This document shows, piece after piece, positions 16,801 to 26,552 of a stretch of 38,264 bases of DNA. Under the pieces are notes generated by a model. It saw nothing but the letters and a program-made list of their open reading frames with translations. It did no database searches and was not told the origin of the DNA. The stretch lies in the NCBI GenBank assembly GCA_026391255.1, contig JAPLDU010000019.1, positions 21,457-59,720 on the forward strand, written 5' to 3'. The translations under genes and the position numbers were made by a program. Source of the stretch: Bacteroidia bacterium. GTDB lineage: Bacteria > Bacteroidota > Bacteroidia > Bacteroidales > JAPLDU01. Numbering within the stretch: the stretch's first letter is position 1; every line of letters begins with the position of its first letter.

Positions 16801-19800
16801 ATGAAACAATTTATCATAAGGAGTTTCTTACTGCTGGTATTAAGCCTGACATTTGTATACTCTGGATTTTCCCAGTTAACAGCAAACGCTTTTCCTACGA
16901 ATGTGACTTGCAACGGAGGTAACAACGGAGCAGTAAATCTTTTTGTAACAGGGGGACTTACACCGTATTCCTACCTTTGGTCAAATGCAGTAACTACTCA
17001 AAATCTGACAGGGTTAACTGCCGGTACTTATAGTGTAACTGTATCAGATGCCAATGGTCCGTCCGTTGGACCTATGACGTGGAATTATATCATTACCAGT
17101 ACTAACCACACCATACTGGTACCTACCGGAGCCGTTACAATCAATGGCAATGCTATTGATGCAAATGATTTTATCGGTGTATTCTTTAATTTAAGTGGTG
17201 GCGGATTAGGTTGTGGTGGATATTCACAATGGCCTAGTTCAGGTCCCGCAGCTGTGTCTGCATGGGGAGTTGATGTCGGTAATGATGGTTTTGCTTCCGG
17301 CGAAGCGTTTAAATGGAAAGCCTGGCATATCATCAGCGGATCAAACGGAGTTGTGGTGACTATGACCGCAACCTATAATGCCGGATTTCCTAATCAGGGC
17401 AATTATTCACCCAGCGGTATGAGCGGAGTTCTTACAATGACCGGTACTTACGGTACAGCATTGACTACTACTGCTTCAGCTATAGTTACTCAACCTGCTG
17501 CAATAACAATAACAGGTACGACTTCAAACCCAAGTTGTCCCGGAAGCACAAATGGCGCTGTAAATATTACCGTATCCGGTGGTACTTCACCCTATACTTA
17601 TCATTGGAGCAATAATGCGACCATTCAGAATATCACAGGATTGGCAGCCGGAACTTACAGTGTTACAACGACCGACAACCACTCATGTACACAAACAGCG
17701 GGCTTTACATTAAATGCACCGGTTGGAATGTCGCTGACACCAACATCTACCAATATTTCATGTTTTAGTGGATCAAACGGTTCAATAAATATGGTTGTTA
17801 CCGGTGGAACAACACCTTATACTTATCACTGGCAGAATAATGCCACAATACAAAACCTGAGCGGACTTGCATCCGGTACATACAGTATTACAGTTACTGA
17901 TGCTGTAACATGTACAGCTACCGGTACTTATACATTAACTCAACCTTCAATCATAAGTGCTACAAATACCATCTCCAATATTACCTGTAACGGACTTCTG
18001 AATGGGAGTATATCAATTGTTCCGTCAGGTGGTACTCCCGGGTATACCTTCCATTGGTCAAATTCAGCAACTATACAGAATTTAACAGCCCTTGCCGCCG
18101 GAACCTTTAATCTGACAGTGACAGATGCCAACACATGTAGTGTGACATTCAGTTATTCAGTGACCCAACCTGCCGTTCTGGCAACGACTAATACTATCAC
18201 CAATGTGAGTTGTAATGGCGGAAGTAATGGGGCAATTAATCTTACTGTCTCCGGTGGTACTTCCCCTTATACTTATCTCTGGCAGAATAGTGCCACTAGC
18301 CAGAATTTAAATAATGTACCGGCAGGAACTTCATATGCGGTTACAGTAACGGATTCTCATACTTGTACGGTTTTAGGAGGTCCGTATACCATTACTCAAC
18401 CGGCAGTTCTGGTAGTAAGCGGTGCCGGAACTAACCCAAGTTGTCCTGCCAGTACCAACGGTTCAGTAACTATTACCGTTAGCGGTGGCACTTCACCTTA
18501 TACCTACCATTGGAGTAATAATGCAACTACTCAGAATGCTTCGGGATTAGCAGCCGGGATTTACAGTGTTACCGTAACCGACAACCACTCTTGTACACAA
18601 ACAGCGGGCTTTACATTAAATGCACCGGTGGCAATATCACTTACCCCAACTACTGCCAATATTTCCTGCAATAATGGTTCAAACGGATCGATCAGCCTGG
18701 CAGTTTCAGGAGGAGCAACTCCTTATACCTATCATTGGCAGAATAGTGCTTCAACACAGAACCTGAGCGGACTTACTGCAGGTACTTACAGTGTTACTGT
18801 GACCGATGCTGTAACCTGTACTGCCACTGCTAATTACACACTTACCCAGCCTACAGTTGTGAGTGTTACAAATAATATTACAAATATTACCTGCAATGGA
18901 CTTCTGAATGGAAGCATTTCCATTACACCTTCAGGTGGAACTCCAGGGTATACTTATTTATGGTCCAATTCAACAACCACTCAAAATATTACGGGTGTCG
19001 CTGCCGGAACTTTTACCCTGACTGTGACCGATGCCAACATCTGTAGTTTTACTTTCAGCTATTCAATTACCCAACCGGCTGTTTTGGCAACGACCAATGT
19101 AATCACCAACGTGAGTTGTAACGGTGGAAGTAATGGTGCAATTGTTCTTAGCGTAACCGGAGGAACTTCACCATATACCTATCACTGGCAAAATAATGCC
19201 ACAACCCAGAATTTAAATAATATTCCTGCCGGAACCAACTATATGGTCACCGTGACCGATTCCCATTCATGTTCTGTTATTGCGGGACCAATTACTATCA
19301 CTCAACCGACTGCTCTGGTTATTTCTGGTACCGGTACTAACCCAGGTTGTCCGGGCAGTTCAAATGGTTCCGTTAATATTACTGTTTCCGGTGGTATAAC
19401 ACCTTATACATTTCATTGGAGTAATAACTCAACTACTCAGAATATTTCAGCATTAACTGCAGGAACTTATAGTATTACTATGACGGATAATAACAACTGT
19501 ACACAAACTGCAGGTTTTACCTTAAATGCTCCGGTAGCAATGACAATCACACCAACAACTGCCAATATTTCCTGTAGTGGAGGATCAAATGGATCGATCA
19601 GCCTGGCTGTTTCAGGTGGAGCCACTCCATATACCTATCACTGGCTGAATAATGCCACCACACAAAACCTGAGCGGGCTCACTGCCGGAACATATAGTGT
19701 AACAGTAACCGATGCAAACCTTTGTACTTCTTCACTTTCAACGACACTTACACAGCCGGCTTCATTGGGTATTATTGCTCTTACTTCAAATTATAATGGT

Positions 19801-22464
19801 TATAATATAAGTTATTATGGAGGATCTGACGGTACCATTACTGTTACAGTCCTCGGCGGAACAACTCCCTATGCTTATCATTGGTCCAATAATGCCACAT
19901 CCCAGAATTTAACTGCCATAGCTGCCGGAATATATATCCTTACAGTTACTGATAATCATTCCTGCACTCTTACTTCAAGCACCACTATGACTCAACCTGC
20001 CCAGGGTAGTCCAATTGTTGTCAGCGGAACAGAAACAAATGAGACTTGTTTTGGCGGTTCAAATGGCTCTGCAGATATCACTGTATCAGGCGGAGTTCCT
20101 CCTTACCATTATATCTGGTCAAATGGCGCAACTATCCAGGATCTGAATAATATAGCAGCTAGTATTTATAATTTGACTGTGACTGATTCCGGTACTTCTG
20201 TTCCTGTTTTTAACTGGACTTTTGCGTTCACAGGGGTAAACCATAGCATATTGCTGCAGACCAATACCATTTTTATTAATAGCAACCCGATACAGAATGG
20301 TGATTATGTGGGAGTTTTCTATACGACGACCAATGGATTAACCTGCGGAGGATATACAGAATGGACAGGAGTAAATGCTTCAATTACAGCTTGGGGAGAT
20401 GATCCAATGTCATCGGCAAAAGACGGTTTTGCCGATAATGAAGCATTTAACCTGAAAGTCTGGAATACTGCCGATGGTTGTGCAATTGATATGACTGCCA
20501 CCTGGATGACCGGCCAGCCTAACGGAGGTAATTTTGTTGCCAACGGATTGAGTGGAATAGCTAGCCTGAATGGTACAGGAACTTGTCCGCCCCCAGGTCC
20601 AAATTCTGCTACTTTTTCCATAACAATAAATCAACCAACTCAGATAACCACCACCGGAGTGATAAATAATGTAACATGCAATGGAGCTAATAATGGTTCA
20701 GTGAACATAACTGTTACAGGAGGTAATTCTCCTTATACCTATCATTGGAGTACAGGCGCCACAACCCAAAATCTTAGTGCTTTAGTAGCCGGAACATATA
20801 TAGTTACAATAACCGATAGTCATACATGTACAAATACTGCACAGTACACAGTCAGCGAACAGGCATCTTTAACTCTTACCACAGTTTTATCTGATTATCT
20901 TGGCTTTAATATAAGTGCCAATGGTGCCAGCGATGGATGGATAGATCTTACAGTTACCGGTGGAACAGCTCCGTATACCTATATATGGTCTAACGGTTCA
21001 ACAAATCAGGATCTGAGTAACCTGCCAGCAGGTACTTATCATGTCACAGTTACTGATTTTTATAGTTGTAATGGTTTTATGACCATAACTCTTACCCAGC
21101 CTAACCCTGTCATTCCATTAGTAGCCAACCAGGTTATTACCAATGTCAGTTGTTATGGCTTGAGTGACGGGGCTATCAATCTGACAGTTACCGGAGGTGT
21201 GACACCTTATACCTATTTCTGGTCTGACTCCCAGACAACTGAGGATATATCGGGTTTACCGGCCGGGACTTATACAGTTACTATTATTGATGCTTCGGGT
21301 ACTTATGGTGGACCATTTAACTGGACTTATACCAATACGGGCAGTAATCATATAATTTTAATTATGACAAATACCGTCAATCTGATCGGTAGTCCTGTTC
21401 AGGATGGTGATTATATAGGAGTTTTCTATCATACACCCGCTGGTGGTTTGGCTTGTGGAGGTTATATTCAATATAACGATACCGCTTCAATGGAGGTGAC
21501 TGCCTGGGGCGATGATCCGACGACTCCTGGGAAAGATGGATTCAATGGTGGTGAAGCCTTTACCTGGAAAATAAAACGTCAGGCTGACGGATTTGAATCA
21601 CTGCTTACACCAACCTATTTACCGGCAGATACTTCCGGTATTCTGAACGACAGTTTATTTGTTGTTAATGGAATGAGTATATTGTCAAACCTGACGGCCA
21701 ATATGCCTCCGACCATTTTACCCCAGATTTTGGTTCATACTGTTACCGTGACCCAGCCTGTCCAGGTTGTGATCACGGCATCATCTGATACTGCGGTATG
21801 TGCTGGTACTTATGCAACAATCAGCGTTACCGGTAATGCCAGTTCTTATCTCTGGAGCAATGGAAGTACTGCAACATCACAAAATGTCTCACCTTCTGTT
21901 ACAACAACGTATACGGTTACCGGAACTACCAATGGTTGCATCAATACTGATTCAGTTATAGTTACGGTAAATTCTCTTCCGGTTGTTGATCTCGGGGCTG
22001 ATCAGAATGTGGTTGTAAATACCCCCGTTACTCTTGATGCAGGAGCATTTGCATCATACCTGTGGTCTACTACGGCAAGCACTCAGACCATTACCCTGTT
22101 AAATACCTCAGTTGGAATTTTTACTTACTCGGTTACTGTTACAGATGTCAATGATTGCGAAGGTTCCGATGAGGTAGTAATCACAGTTACTGCGGGCGTT
22201 GAAGAAATAAATGACGGAAATATGATCATTGTTTATCCAAATCCAGGTACTGATTATTTTAATGTAATGGTTGAAAACAAACAAATGAATGATTATCAGG
22301 TTGATATTTTGGATCTTTCTGGTAAATTAATAATCAGCAGGCAAGTAAAATCAGGTGTGAATTTCGTAGAAAGATTTAATGTATCTTCTTTTGCCAAAGG
22401 AACTTATTTTGTGAAAGTTAGCTATGCAGATAAACAGAAAATAAAAAAACTGGTTATTGAATAA
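16801..22464 (+). CDS. Giant T9SS-secreted SprB-repeat protein (1887 residues) with three nested unnamed modules
   Basis: Probably a surface adhesin exported by T9SS; SprB repeats are known from the Flavobacterium gliding adhesin. The signal peptide ends near FSQ (residue 25). Sixteen SprB-type repeats of about 75 residues follow (pattern SCNGGSNGSI-L-VSGGTSPYTYHW-N-ATTQNL-GL-AGTYSVTVTD--CT---TLTQP). In repeats 1, 13 and 16 the loop after the VTD strand is replaced by a ~125-residue unnamed module (DNA about 17068-17450, 20200-20577, 21307-21717) with NH-ILI, GD-IGVFY, CGGY, AWGDD and DGF-GEAF-WK. After it the repeat resumes with its TQP strand. Repeats 2-5 and 6-9 are copies of one 302-residue block. 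Two Ig/PKD-like domains and a T9SS type A tail (from about residue 1803; YPNPGTDYFNVMV, DLSGKLI, KGTYFVKVSY) end the protein. Neighbouring secreted proteins at 33026 and 34786 carry the same module. Confidence 0.92.
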   Translation: MKQFIIRSFLLLVLSLTFVYSGFSQLTANAFPTNVTCNGGNNGAVNLFVTGGLTPYSYLWSNAVTTQNLTGLTAGTYSVTVSDANGPSVGPMTWNYIITSTNHTILVPTGAVTINGNAIDANDFIGVFFNLSGGGLGCGGYSQWPSSGPAAVSAWGVDVGNDGFASGEAFKWKAWHIISGSNGVVVTMTATYNAGFPNQGNYSPSGMSGVLTMTGTYGTALTTTASAIVTQPAAITITGTTSNPSCPGSTNGAVNITVSGGTSPYTYHWSNNATIQNITGLAAGTYSVTTTDNHSCTQTAGFTLNAPVGMSLTPTSTNISCFSGSNGSINMVVTGGTTPYTYHWQNNATIQNLSGLASGTYSITVTDAVTCTATGTYTLTQPSIISATNTISNITCNGLLNGSISIVPSGGTPGYTFHWSNSATIQNLTALAAGTFNLTVTDANTCSVTFSYSVTQPAVLATTNTITNVSCNGGSNGAINLTVSGGTSPYTYLWQNSATSQNLNNVPAGTSYAVTVTDSHTCTVLGGPYTITQPAVLVVSGAGTNPSCPASTNGSVTITVSGGTSPYTYHWSNNATTQNASGLAAGIYSVTVTDNHSCTQTAGFTLNAPVAISLTPTTANISCNNGSNGSISLAVSGGATPYTYHWQNSASTQNLSGLTAGTYSVTVTDAVTCTATANYTLTQPTVVSVTNNITNITCNGLLNGSISITPSGGTPGYTYLWSNSTTTQNITGVAAGTFTLTVTDANICSFTFSYSITQPAVLATTNVITNVSCNGGSNGAIVLSVTGGTSPYTYHWQNNATTQNLNNIPAGTNYMVTVTDSHSCSVIAGPITITQPTALVISGTGTNPGCPGSSNGSVNITVSGGITPYTFHWSNNSTTQNISALTAGTYSITMTDNNNCTQTAGFTLNAPVAMTITPTTANISCSGGSNGSISLAVSGGATPYTYHWLNNATTQNLSGLTAGTYSVTVTDANLCTSSLSTTLTQPASLGIIALTSNYNGYNISYYGGSDGTITVTVLGGTTPYAYHWSNNATSQNLTAIAAGIYILTVTDNHSCTLTSSTTMTQPAQGSPIVVSGTETNETCFGGSNGSADITVSGGVPPYHYIWSNGATIQDLNNIAASIYNLTVTDSGTSVPVFNWTFAFTGVNHSILLQTNTIFINSNPIQNGDYVGVFYTTTNGLTCGGYTEWTGVNASITAWGDDPMSSAKDGFADNEAFNLKVWNTADGCAIDMTATWMTGQPNGGNFVANGLSGIASLNGTGTCPPPGPNSATFSITINQPTQITTTGVINNVTCNGANNGSVNITVTGGNSPYTYHWSTGATTQNLSALVAGTYIVTITDSHTCTNTAQYTVSEQASLTLTTVLSDYLGFNISANGASDGWIDLTVTGGTAPYTYIWSNGSTNQDLSNLPAGTYHVTVTDFYSCNGFMTITLTQPNPVIPLVANQVITNVSCYGLSDGAINLTVTGGVTPYTYFWSDSQTTEDISGLPAGTYTVTIIDASGTYGGPFNWTYTNTGSNHIILIMTNTVNLIGSPVQDGDYIGVFYHTPAGGLACGGYIQYNDTASMEVTAWGDDPTTPGKDGFNGGEAFTWKIKRQADGFESLLTPTYLPADTSGILNDSLFVVNGMSILSNLTANMPPTILPQILVHTVTVTQPVQVVITASSDTAVCAGTYATISVTGNASSYLWSNGSTATSQNVSPSVTTTYTVTGTTNGCINTDSVIVTVNSLPVVDLGADQNVVVNTPVTLDAGAFASYLWSTTASTQTITLLNTSVGIFTYSVTVTDVNDCEGSDEVVITVTAGVEEINDGNMIIVYPNPGTDYFNVMVENKQMNDYQVDILDLSGKLIISRQVKSGVNFVERFNVSSFAKGTYFVKVSYADKQKIKKLVIE
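17530..19790 (+). repeat. 906-bp superrepeat (four SprB units), two and a half copies
   Basis: The anchor codon for NPSCP or NPGCP falls at 17530, 18436 and 19342, both intervals exactly 906 bp (302 residues, four SprB units). The third copy fades after two units. Within copies 1 and 2 the stretch 17671-17723 matches 18577-18629 at 52 of 53 bases, so the duplication is fairly recent or is being homogenised. Confidence 0.9.
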
Positions 22465-22484
22465 ATCAGTGAAGTACAATACGG

Positions 22485-22512
22485 AAAAGCGAGTTATTGA
22501 GCTCGCTTTTTT
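22485..22512 (+). terminator. Rho-independent terminator after the SprB-repeat gene
   Basis: A 9-bp stem AAAAGCGAG/CTCGCTTTT encloses an 8-nt loop and is followed by further T residues. It starts 21 nt after the giant gene stop and ends before the hisS start, separating the two transcription units. The A-rich left arm could allow weak function on the other strand. Confidence 0.85.
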
Positions 22513-22536
22513 GTTAATATTAATACTCGAATAATT

Positions 22537-23913
22537 ATGGCTCAGCAATTATCAATACCAAAAGGAACCAGGGATTTTCTGCCTTTTGAAATGGTAAGAA
22601 GAAATTTTATTTTCGATACTATACGTAAGGTTTTTATCACCTTTGGTTATTTGCCAATCGAAACCCCGGCAATGGAAAACCTGTCGACTTTGCTTGGTAA
22701 ATATGGAGAAGAAGGGGATAAACTATTATTCAGAATTCTGAATTCGGGTAATTTTCTGGGTGAGATTAATAATGCAGACTTACAACAAACCGATTACCAG
22801 CAGTTAGCATCAATATTCTGCGAAAAGGGACTCAGGTATGACCTTACAGTTCCGTTTGCCCGCTTTGTGGTAATGCACAGGAATGAACTTACTTTCCCTT
22901 TAAAAAGATACCAGATTCAGCCGGTATGGCGTGCCGACAGGCCACAGAAAGGCAGGTACCGTGAATTCTACCAGTGCGATGTTGATGTTATAGGCAGCGA
23001 TTCATTACTGAATGAGGTGGAACTGTTACAGATCATTGATGCTGTATTTGGGAAGCTGAATATCAGAAGTGTGATAAAGATCAACAACAGGAAAATACTG
23101 AGCGCGATTGCCGAACTCATTGGAGAAAGTGACAAGATGACCGATATTATGGTGGCAGTGGATAAAATAGAGAAAGTCGGGATGGATAAAATCATTGAAG
23201 AACTTCTGGCTAAAGGAATTTCATCCGCTGCTATTGACAAACTCAAACCTTTGCTCGGGATTACCGGAACGACTTTGGAAAAACTGGAAATACTGAAAAA
23301 GGTTTTCAGTAATTCAAATGATGGAAAAACCGGGATTGAAGAGCTCGAATATATCTTTAATACCCTTGATCAGGTCAGTTTACAATCTGAAGTGGTTGTT
23401 GACCTTACACTTGCCCGTGGTCTGAATTATTATACCGGGGCTATTATTGAAGTCAAAGCAAAGGACGTTGAAATTGGGAGTATCTGTGGGGGAGGAAGAT
23501 ATGATAACCTGACCGGTATTTTCGGACTTCCGGGAATATCAGGCACAGGTATTTCATTTGGTGCCGACAGGATATTTGATGTTATGAACCAGTTGAATCT
23601 GTTTCCGGATGACAGTACTTATTCCGATGGTGCATTGTTTCTTAATTTTGGTGAAAATGAGGCCAGGTACTGTTTACCAGTGATTGACCGCTTAAGAAAA
23701 GCGGGGATAAGTGCCGAACTGTACCCTGATACCGACAGGATTAAAAAACAAATGACCTATGCCGATTCCAGGAAAATTAAATATGTTATCCTGGCAGGTG
23801 CAGATGAAGTTAAGGATAAGATGCTGACATTGAAAAATATGCAATCAGGAGACCAGTCCCGCATGAATCCGGATGAATTGATCGCCAGACTACACGATGA
23901 AAATAATTATTGA
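22537..23913 (+). CDS. hisS: Histidine-tRNA ligase
   Basis: Charges tRNA-His in the cytoplasm as a class II dimer. The 458-residue protein begins [16 protein letters not shown], has [14 protein letters not shown] and the motif 2 loop [21 protein letters not shown], then the HisA signature [14 protein letters not shown] and the motif 3-type GGGRYDNL. The C-terminal anticodon-binding domain (about residues 365-458) contains the strand-helix pattern ISAELYPD...[16 protein letters not shown]. The length fits the longer Bacteroidota HisRS. The ATG at 22537 matches the family start. It has its own upstream terminator boundary, so transcription probably starts in the short gap before it. Confidence 0.97.
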   Translation: MAQQLSIPKGTRDFLPFEMVRRNFIFDTIRKVFITFGYLPIETPAMENLSTLLGKYGEEGDKLLFRILNSGNFLGEINNADLQQTDYQQLASIFCEKGLRYDLTVPFARFVVMHRNELTFPLKRYQIQPVWRADRPQKGRYREFYQCDVDVIGSDSLLNEVELLQIIDAVFGKLNIRSVIKINNRKILSAIAELIGESDKMTDIMVAVDKIEKVGMDKIIEELLAKGISSAAIDKLKPLLGITGTTLEKLEILKKVFSNSNDGKTGIEELEYIFNTLDQVSLQSEVVVDLTLARGLNYYTGAIIEVKAKDVEIGSICGGGRYDNLTGIFGLPGISGTGISFGADRIFDVMNQLNLFPDDSTYSDGALFLNFGENEARYCLPVIDRLRKAGISAELYPDTDRIKKQMTYADSRKIKYVILAGADEVKDKMLTLKNMQSGDQSRMNPDELIARLHDENNY

Positions 23914-24016
23914 TTCAGACATGTTGAAAGTGATTTCTTTATACTGATTCAATATCTCCCGGTTAATTGTTTTATGAACATGATTTTTAACATGATTTCC
24001 TGTCTATTTAAAAATC

Positions 24017-24024
24017 TATTTTTG
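24017..24024 (+). promoter_or_regulatory. Putative -7 promoter box for the ammonia-lyase gene
   Basis: TATTTTTG fits TAnnTTTG and lies 44 nt upstream of the ATG, at a plausible distance within the AT-rich gap after hisS. No convincing -33 element was found. Confidence 0.4.
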
Positions 24025-24068
24025 CAGATCATTTTTATATAATTATCAAATATTTAAATATTTAATCT

Positions 24069-25592
24069 ATGGCGTATATTGTTACAGGTAGAAATCTGAC
24101 CATTGAAGACGTAGTAAAAGTGGCTCGTCATGGCGAGAAAGTTGAACTTCATCCTGATGCTTTGCAGCGGATCAAAATATGCAGGGCTATGCTAGAGAAA
24201 AAGATTGAAGCGCATGAAATTATGTATGGTGTTAATACCGGGATCGGTGAATTTTCTGAAATGGTTCTGAATGACGACCAGGTGAAAGATTTTCAGAAAT
24301 ATCTTATTTATAATCATGCTGCAGGAATCGGTGAAGCAGCTCCGATTGAACATGTAAGAGGTGCCATGCTGGGCAGAATCAATGTTCATGCCCATGGAAA
24401 CTCAGGTTGCAGGCCTGAAATAACACTTACACTTATTGAAATGTTGAATAAAGGTGTAACTCCATTTGTTTGTGTGAAAGGATCAGTGGGAGCCTGCGGT
24501 GATCTTGCGCCTATGTCTCAGATTGCATTGCTCTTGCTTGGCGAAGGGAAGGCTTTTTACCGGGGTGAATTATTAATGGGCGATGAAGCTATGAAAAAAG
24601 CAGGCATTGCCATACCTGGTATACAAGCCAGGGACGGGCTGGCAACCATCAACGGTTCAAATGTTCTGACCGCAATGTCAGCTCTATTCCTGTATGATGC
24701 AAATAACTGGTTGAAGCAGGCTGAGATAGCCGCTGCAATGTCGCTTGAGGCTCTGAAAGCAAATATGCGACCATACAATACTAAATTACATGAGATTAGA
24801 GGATTCAAAGGAGCTGTCAGAAGCGCTGCTGCCATTCGCAAAATAGTTGCCGGTGGTGACCTTGCAGAATCAAGAATTAAATGCAAAGTACAGGATGCTT
24901 ATTCTATGCGTTCCACACCCCAGGTAATAGGCGCTGCACATGATTCGCTCGCATATGCCCGTTCACAGGTTGAGATCGAATTAAATGGTGTGGGAGATAA
25001 CCCGGTTTTTTTTCCTGAGGAAAACATGCAGCTTTCGGGGGCTAATTTCCAGGGTAGCCCGGTTTCGTTACCAATGGATATGGCAGGTGTTGCTATTACA
25101 ATGGTCTCAGTAATGTCGGAAAGACGAATGAACAGGTTGAATAACCCGGCGCTAAGCGTTGGGCTGCCTGCTTTCTTAACAAAAGGTGCAGGGATGTTCT
25201 CCGGTTTGATGTTGAGCCAGTACACTGCTGACATGCAGATAGTCGAACAAAAAATCCTTTGTACTCCTGCTTCTATTCAATCCATTCCTGCTGCTGCTGA
25301 TCAGGAGGATTTTGTTTCAATGGGAATGAATACTGCATTGAAGAATAACCAGATACTTGATAATGCATACGGAATTCTCGGCATTGAATTTATGGCTGCT
25401 GCCCAGGCTCTGGATTTCCGTGAATACATATTCGGTAAAGGTACCACAAAGGCAAAGGAAGTAATTCGTAAATATGTTGAATTCCTTGATGTCGACCGCC
25501 CTTTGTATAATGATCATAATAAAATGAAAGATATTGTCAGGTCTTGTGAGATTTTGAATGAAGTCGAAAAAGTGACCGGAAGCCTGGAATAA
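24069..25592 (+). CDS. MIO-type ammonia-lyase, HutH-like, with Ala-Cys-Gly in place of Ala-Ser-Gly
   Basis: A member of the aromatic amino acid/histidine ammonia-lyase family, which eliminates ammonia using the MIO cofactor made autocatalytically from an Ala-Ser-Gly tripeptide. Landmark residues fall in the same numbering as Pseudomonas histidase: Tyr53 (MYGVNTGIG), His83 (YNHAAGIG), tripeptide 142-144, Asn195 (ATINGSN). Further on are Tyr278/Arg281 (QDAYSMRSTPQV) and Glu413 (DQEDFVSMG). The tripeptide here is Ala-Cys-Gly (GSVGACGDLAP). The usual NFHG is NFQG, and QEDHVSM is QEDFVSM. There is no hutU, hutI or hutG nearby, so histidine breakdown is uncertain and the substrate could be another aromatic amino acid. 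The length of 507 residues is normal. A heptamer array starts 2 bp after the stop. Confidence 0.88.
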   Translation: MAYIVTGRNLTIEDVVKVARHGEKVELHPDALQRIKICRAMLEKKIEAHEIMYGVNTGIGEFSEMVLNDDQVKDFQKYLIYNHAAGIGEAAPIEHVRGAMLGRINVHAHGNSGCRPEITLTLIEMLNKGVTPFVCVKGSVGACGDLAPMSQIALLLLGEGKAFYRGELLMGDEAMKKAGIAIPGIQARDGLATINGSNVLTAMSALFLYDANNWLKQAEIAAAMSLEALKANMRPYNTKLHEIRGFKGAVRSAAAIRKIVAGGDLAESRIKCKVQDAYSMRSTPQVIGAAHDSLAYARSQVEIELNGVGDNPVFFPEENMQLSGANFQGSPVSLPMDMAGVAITMVSVMSERRMNRLNNPALSVGLPAFLTKGAGMFSGLMLSQYTADMQIVEQKILCTPASIQSIPAAADQEDFVSMGMNTALKNNQILDNAYGILGIEFMAAAQALDFREYIFGKGTTKAKEVIRKYVEFLDVDRPLYNDHNKMKDIVRSCEILNEVEKVTGSLE

Positions 25593-25594
25593 GT

Positions 25595-25657
25595 TCGTCG
25601 ATAGTCAATAGTCGATAGTCAATAGTCGTAATTCGTACGTCGTAATTCGTAATTCGT
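25595..25657. repeat. Heptamer array TAGTCRA then AATTCGT (9 units)
   Basis: Nine 7-nt units in exact register: TCGTCGA, TAGTCAA, TAGTCGA, TAGTCAA, TAGTCGT, AATTCGT, ACGTCGT, AATTCGT, AATTCGT. It begins right after the lyase stop codon and ends 35 bp before the rsmA start, filling most of the gap. The switch from TAGTC words to AATTCGT words occurs in the same order, on the coding strand, downstream of umuC at 31632-31708. Confidence 0.88.
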
Positions 25658-25692
25658 AAATTGTTCGATTTTGCCTGAAAGTCCAAAATAAT

Positions 25693-26481
25693 TTGTACAC
25701 AATTAAGCCCAAAAAGAAATTAGGTCAGCATTTTCTTATTGATAAGAATATTGCCTTTAAAATTGTGAATAGTCTTCACTCCGGGATACAGGGCAAGGTT
25801 CTTGAGTTAGGCCCAGGTACTGGTATGCTTACCCAGTTTCTTGTACAAATTCCGGCAATAGAACTTACTGTGGTTGAGTTGGATGATGAGTCAGTCATGT
25901 TTCTGTACGAAGCATATCCAAATCTGGGAAAAAGGATAATTCATGCTGACTTTCTCCGTCTTGACCTGACACAACTCATGAATGGAACGTTCTCACTGAT
26001 TGGAAACTTCCCTTATAATATTTCAAGCCAGATTTTATTTAAAGTGCTGGAATATAAAGATCTTATACCAGAAGTAGTTTGCATGCTGCAGAAAGAAATG
26101 GCCGAAAGGATTGTTTCCGGTGAAGGATCAAAAATATATGGAATTGTAAGTGTTTTGTTACAATCATTCTATCATGTTGATTATCTTTTTACTGTAAGTG
26201 AGAATGTGTTTTATCCTCCTCCAAAAGTCAAATCGGCGGTCATCAGGCTCAGCCGGAATGATACAAAAAAACTTGATTGCAATGAAACCCTGTTCGTCAG
26301 AGTAGTCAAAACGTGTTTTAACCAACGCAGAAAAATGATAAGGAATTCAATAAAAAGCCTGACCAGCGCTGCTTTTGTCACCGATCATCCTTTTCTGTCA
26401 TTGCGACCCGAACAACTGAGCGTTGCACAATTCGTCGAATTAACTAACTTTGTTGAATCTGCCGGTTATCAATTATTATGA
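25693..26481 (+). CDS. rsmA: 16S rRNA (adenine1518/1519-N6)-dimethyltransferase RsmA (TTG start)
   Basis: Dimethylates two adjacent adenines in helix 45 of 16S rRNA, a late step in small-subunit assembly. The 262-residue product begins IKPKKKLGQHFLIDKNIA, the standard RsmA start, followed by the SAM-binding VLELGPGTGMLTQFL, the acidic VVELDDESV and HADFLRLDL, and the catalytic NFPYNISSQILF (the NFPY form). The C-terminal helical domain ends the protein. The start must be TTG at 25693: no ATG lies between the upstream in-frame stop (25657-25659) and the conserved motif. The heptamer array ends 35 bp before, so the array probably forms part of the leader. Confidence 0.95.
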   Translation: MYTIKPKKKLGQHFLIDKNIAFKIVNSLHSGIQGKVLELGPGTGMLTQFLVQIPAIELTVVELDDESVMFLYEAYPNLGKRIIHADFLRLDLTQLMNGTFSLIGNFPYNISSQILFKVLEYKDLIPEVVCMLQKEMAERIVSGEGSKIYGIVSVLLQSFYHVDYLFTVSENVFYPPPKVKSAVIRLSRNDTKKLDCNETLFVRVVKTCFNQRRKMIRNSIKSLTSAAFVTDHPFLSLRPEQLSVAQFVELTNFVESAGYQLL

Positions 26482-26552
26482 ACCGAAATTTTCAGGAATC
26501 CCAGGTGACTGCTTTTTGCTTGTAAAAATGGTTATCGACAATTTAATATAAT

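Noticed and set aside
24069-25592. Histidine-utilisation operon
   Set aside because: Neighbours are hisS, rsmA and cmk; no hutU, hutI, hutG or regulator is present, so only family membership is claimed.
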